A DNA stretch of 64,000 nucleotides from Agromyces tardus. GTDB taxonomy: Bacteria; Actinomycetota; Actinomycetes; Actinomycetales; Microbacteriaceae. How positions within the stretch are numbered: the first letter of the stretch is position 1; each line of letters opens with the position of its first letter. Of this stretch, positions 61,324 through 64,000 are shown in pieces. The position numbers were made by a program, and so were the translations under genes. Where the stretch lies: assembly GCF_003710805.1 (NCBI RefSeq), contig NZ_RHHB01000005.1, positions 62,001-126,000 on the forward strand. The letters are read 5' to 3'. Below the pieces are notes generated by a model, which was not told where the DNA came from, ran no database searches, and was given only the letters and a program-made list of their open reading frames with translations.

Positions 61324-62091
61324 ATGTCTCTCGCACTCGCACCCACCGTCCGCACCGCCACCACGCTGACCGCCCCGTCGAGCCCGGTCTCGCTCGCGCC
61401 GCGCCCCGCCCAGTCCGTTCCCGCCGCCGCCGCGGCGCAGGCATCCGCCCCTCGCCCCGCCCAGCCCCGAGTGCGCGCCGTGCCCGAGGGCACCGAGGCG
61501 CGCGGCTTCGTGCTCTACGTCGGCATCGACGAGTCGAAGGCCGAGGCCGACGGCACCACGCTGCACCGCATCGTCGAGGCGCTGCGCGCGCTCACCGCCG
61601 ACATCGCCCCGTCGGCCGAGACCTACGCCGCCGTCGCGCTCGCCCCCGAGGGCGCCGGCGGCCGCGACGTCGACGTCGTGCGCCTGGCCCTGCAGGACCC
61701 CGCCGCGCTCGCCAAGCAGCGCGAGGCCCAGGGCGCGGCCGACGACACCGACCGCCACCCCAACGGCGTCATCATCGACATCTCCCGCAAGCGCGTGCTG
61801 CTCGACGGCGAGGCCGCCGGCCTCACCTACAAGGAGTTCGAGCTGCTGCAGTACCTCGTGCTGCGCGAGGGCCGCACGATCGACCGGCACGAGCTCATCG
61901 AGCGCCTGTGGGCGGCCGACGAGGAGGCGCCCAACGAGCGCACCATCGACGTGCACGTGCGTCGCCTGCGTTCGAAGCTCGCGCACTACCAGGACATCGT
62001 GCGCACCGTGCGGGGCGTCGGCTACCGGTTCGACCGCCACGCCGACGTGTCGATCCGCCAGGCCTCGACGCCGAGCCCCGACGTGTTCTGA
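61324..62091 (+). CDS. OmpR-type winged-helix regulator without a canonical receiver
   Basis: 255 residues. The first ~55 are Ala/Pro-rich; a middle domain (GFVLYVGIDESKAEADGTTL) does not look like a CheY receiver; the C-terminal ~100 residues are an OmpR winged helix (LTYKEFELLQYLVLREGR, IDVHVRRLRSKL and TVRGVGYRFD). A DNA-binding regulator with an unknown signal input. Confidence 0.87.
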   Translation: MSLALAPTVRTATTLTAPSSPVSLAPRPAQSVPAAAAAQASAPRPAQPRVRAVPEGTEARGFVLYVGIDESKAEADGTTLHRIVEALRALTADIAPSAETYAAVALAPEGAGGRDVDVVRLALQDPAALAKQREAQGAADDTDRHPNGVIIDISRKRVLLDGEAAGLTYKEFELLQYLVLREGRTIDRHELIERLWAADEEAPNERTIDVHVRRLRSKLAHYQDIVRTVRGVGYRFDRHADVSIRQASTPSPDVF

Positions 62092-62115
62092 TCGGGCCCC
62101 GACGCCCGAGCATGA

Positions 62116-62145
62116 GAGACCCCCGGCCGGGACACCGGGGGTCTC
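62116..62145. terminator. Hairpin terminator after the winged-helix gene
   Basis: GAGACCCCCGG (62116-62126) pairs perfectly with CCGGGGGTCTC (62135-62145), an 11-bp stem with an eight-base loop, then CTGCTGTCC. Strong. Confidence 0.75.
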
Positions 62146-62243
62146 CTGCTGTCCGGCCGGGCGCCGGCCCTCCCGCACCCGCCCGACCGCCGCGCCATCA
62201 GCGCTCGACGCTGCCGTCGACCGACGCGGCGTCGGATCCGAGC

Positions 62244-62271
62244 TAGGATGTTGGTTGTTGCAACAACTAAC
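62244..62271. promoter_or_regulatory. -10 box and MarR-type operator of the hydrolase gene
   Basis: TAGGAT (62244-62249) is directly followed by a 22-bp inverted repeat, GTTGGTTGTTG (62250-62260) against CAACAACTAAC (62261-62271), one mismatch. Core GTTGTTGCAACAAC is perfect. A MarR-type repressor here would block the start of transcription. Confidence 0.65.
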
Positions 62272-62320
62272 TGCGAGCGCGCGAGTTGCTCGCGAGGCGT
62301 TCGACGAGGGAGAGACCGCC

Positions 62321-62989
62321 ATGACGATTCGGATCGACGACGCTGCCGCGGTGCGCGGCGGGGCGACCGCCGCGGGCGCTCCCCTCGTGCTGCTGCTGCA
62401 CGGATTCGGATCGAGCGAACGCGACCTCCCCGGGATCATGCCGCACCTTCCCCGCGACCTCGCCTGGGCCTCGTTGCGCGCGCCGCTCGCACTCGGCAAC
62501 GGCGGTCATGCCTGGGTGCCGATCACCGTGCCCGGGCGTCCCGACCCCGGACTCGTCGGCGCGAGCACGACCGCGGTGCTCGACTGGCTCGACGAGCACG
62601 TCGCCGCGACCACCCCCGTGATCCCCCTCGGGTTCTCGCAGGGCGGGCTGATGGCGACGCAGCTGCTCCGGAACCGGCCCGAGCGCTTCGCGGCGGCCGT
62701 CGTGCTGGCCGGATTCACGCTCGACGGCTCGCTGCCCGGCGACGCCGAGCTCGCCGTCGCACGTCCGCCCGTGTTCTCCGGGCGTGGCGACGCCGACCAG
62801 GTCATCGCCGCCGACGCGGTTGCCCGCACCGACGCGTGGCTGCCCGGGCACGTCACGCTCACGCGGCGCACCTACGGCGGCCTCGGCCACGGCATCTCGG
62901 CCGAGGAACTCGCCGACGTCTCAGCCTTCCTCGACGACGCCGTGCTGGCCCCGCTGGGACTCGCGACCGCAGCCGACGGAGGCGCCTGA
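62321..62989 (+). CDS. Alpha/beta hydrolase (phospholipase/carboxylesterase, MhqD-like)
   Basis: 222 residues, with LLLHGFGSSERDLPG, the nucleophile elbow GFSQGG, and the His in GGLGHGIS. Resembles the MhqD-type esterase associated with quinone/aromatic stress operons that are controlled by MarR proteins. ATG at 62321 follows GAGGGAGAG; a longer start at 62255 overlaps the operator. Confidence 0.87.
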   Translation: MTIRIDDAAAVRGGATAAGAPLVLLLHGFGSSERDLPGIMPHLPRDLAWASLRAPLALGNGGHAWVPITVPGRPDPGLVGASTTAVLDWLDEHVAATTPVIPLGFSQGGLMATQLLRNRPERFAAAVVLAGFTLDGSLPGDAELAVARPPVFSGRGDADQVIAADAVARTDAWLPGHVTLTRRTYGGLGHGISAEELADVSAFLDDAVLAPLGLATAADGGA

Positions 62990-63330
62990 TCCGAGCCGCC
63001 CCGGGTGCGCGCTTGCCCACATGGCCGCCTGGGTCGCGGCATCCGCAACACCCCCGGCGGGCCGCCCGCAGAACCGGTTTCGGGACTCTCCGAAAAATCA
63101 CAGATTGATAACTAGCGCCCGTTACCGATCCGTTATACATTGGTGCGTGCACCGGTTGTTTGCTGTGGCGGCCGGTGCGGAATGTGATTGCAGGACACTC
63201 TTGGTGCAAGGGCGAGGGCCGGTCGTCAGCCTCTACGACCGGCCCTCAACCATGTGTACTGGGGCTTCCCCTTCGCCCCGGAGTCCCTATCCTTGGATGA
63301 GTCTCGGACATCCGACGGAGGGAGCCTCGC
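62990..63330. other. Long gene-poor interval before the MarR gene
   Basis: 341 bp. It holds CCGTTA twice (63119-63124 and 63130-63135, 11-bp period), TATACA (63134-63139), and a perfect 13-bp hairpin at 63214-63247. A GTG at 63147 opens a 63-codon frame ending 8 nt inside the MarR gene, without family similarity I can name. It could be a leader RNA or a small transcript. Confidence 0.4.
63214..63247. terminator. Strong hairpin upstream of the MarR gene
   Basis: GAGGGCCGGTCGT (63214-63226) and ACGACCGGCCCTC (63235-63247): 13 bp, perfect, loop of eight. No T-tract. Terminator or attenuator of a short RNA starting near 63145. Confidence 0.5.
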
Positions 63331-63804
63331 TTGGCTGATCGCATGGTGGCGGTAGCCGCCTGGGAATCGCTCTTCCGGGCCCAGGTCTCGGTGATGCGAA
63401 CGCTCCACGCCGAGTTCCCGTCCGACATCATGTCGCTCAACGAGTACGACGTGCTCTTCAACATCTCGCGTGCGCCCGGTCGGCAGCTGCGACTGAAGGA
63501 GCTGAATCGCAACGTGCTCATCACGCAGCCGAGTGTGAGCCGCCTCGTCGACCGACTCGTGGCGCGCGGGCTCGTGCGCAAGCACGACGACCCCGACGAC
63601 GGGCGGAGCACGATCGTGGAGCTCACCGACGAGGGGTTCGCGCTCTTCCGCACGGTGGCGATCCGTCACATGGAGGCGATCACCACGCGCGTCGGCGACG
63701 CCCTCGACGACGCCGAACTCCGCGAGCTGACCGAGCTGTGCGATCGGCTGCGAGAGTCCGAGGCGGCCACGTCGGCACCGCCGGCTGCGAACGCGCACCG
63801 CTGA
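63331..63804 (+). CDS. MarR-family transcriptional regulator
   Basis: 157 residues; TTG start at 63331 with GGAGGGA 8 nt upstream. MarR core: LNEYDVLFNISRAPGRQL, ITQPSVSRLVDRLVARGLV (recognition helix), and the wing DPDDGRSTIVEL. Likely binds the operator at 62250, as MarR proteins often control a nearby MhqD-type esterase; not proven. Confidence 0.9.
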   Translation: MADRMVAVAAWESLFRAQVSVMRTLHAEFPSDIMSLNEYDVLFNISRAPGRQLRLKELNRNVLITQPSVSRLVDRLVARGLVRKHDDPDDGRSTIVELTDEGFALFRTVAIRHMEAITTRVGDALDDAELRELTELCDRLRESEAATSAPPAANAHR

Positions 63805-63827
63805 ACCCTGCGCCCGAGGAGGCACGC

Positions 63828-64000
63828 ATGGCCAACTGGCGCATCCGCGACTACCACGCCGACGACGTCGACGGCATCCTGCGGCTCTGGGAGCAGGTCG
63901 CCGCCGCGGACGCGGAACCCGTGTACAACCTCGCAGAGGTGCTCGCCTCGTGCGCGAAGGACCATGCGGTCGTCGCCGTGAGCGGCGACCACATCGTCGG
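63828..64000 (+). CDS. GNAT-family N-acetyltransferase (3' end outside window)
   Basis: Start of a GNAT gene: MANWRIRDYHADDVDGILRL, WEQ, then VVAVSGDHIVG at the window edge; the acetyl-CoA site is beyond it. GAGGAGG lies just before the ATG, 23 bp after the MarR stop, so probably cotranscribed with it. Confidence 0.75.
   Translation, partial: MANWRIRDYHADDVDGILRLWEQVAAADAEPVYNLAEVLASCAKDHAVVAVSGDHIV

Noticed and set aside
63147-63338. 63-codon ORF overlapping the MarR gene start
   Set aside because: Encodes a peptide without family signature, contains a strong hairpin and has weak start signals; kept only as part of the interval description.

Overview
The window is very GC-rich, densely packed actinobacterial chromosome. 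Four things point to the family Microbacteriaceae (an Agromyces/Microbacterium-type genome): a complete classical menaquinone gene set, many genes with a TANNNT -10 box only 6-8 nt before the start codon, a gene for the tiny ribosomal protein bS22, and dense short repeats of the type GGTCGAGTAG...TATCGAGACC. Genus and species cannot be fixed from sequence alone. I see no rRNA, tRNA, CRISPR array, insertion sequence or prophage.

Layout. 1-17 kb: ferredoxin-NADP reductase (cut by the left edge), a polyprenyl diphosphate synthase and menG, menF, menD, menA, menE, menB, menC, which convert chorismate to menaquinone; interspersed are ppk2, DUF427, DUF4229 and PLDc_N proteins, a lipoprotein and a MarR/MFS efflux pair. 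17-24 kb: a 2083-residue secreted alpha-amylase/pullulanase fusion with twin LacI-type operators. 24-31 kb: a LuxR-family ATPase regulator, a quinone-oxidoreductase-like enzyme, a fragment duplicated from the 5' end of the LuxR gene, and a DUF4062-STAND NTPase coupled to a 15-codon upstream ORF. 31-36 kb: cytochrome c maturation genes (resA-like, ccdA, resB, ccsB). 36-44 kb: a DyP peroxidase, archaeal-type aspS, antiporter, formylglycine-generating enzyme, FAD/Rieske oxidoreductase, glutaredoxin, bS22 and GNAT. 44-57 kb: potassium uptake (Trk/Ktr pair, then kdpFABCDE with one extra small membrane protein). 57-64 kb: proC, CDF transporter, class I glutamine amidotransferase, tadA, upp, a Cys-rich mini-ORF before a winged-helix regulator, an MhqD-like hydrolase with a MarR-type operator, a MarR regulator and a GNAT gene cut by the right edge.

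The quinone, cytochrome c and ferredoxin genes together describe an aerobic, menaquinone-based respiratory chain; Trk/Ktr and Kdp give constitutive and inducible potassium uptake.

The most unusual feature is the repeat family: 15 sites in 64 kb. The core of most units varies in sequence but stays self-complementary. The repeat supplies the TAG stop and a Pro-(Val/Ile)-Glu-type C-terminus to seven genes, and in three other genes (menE, the resA-like lipoprotein, the amidotransferase) it lies inside the reading frame and is translated.
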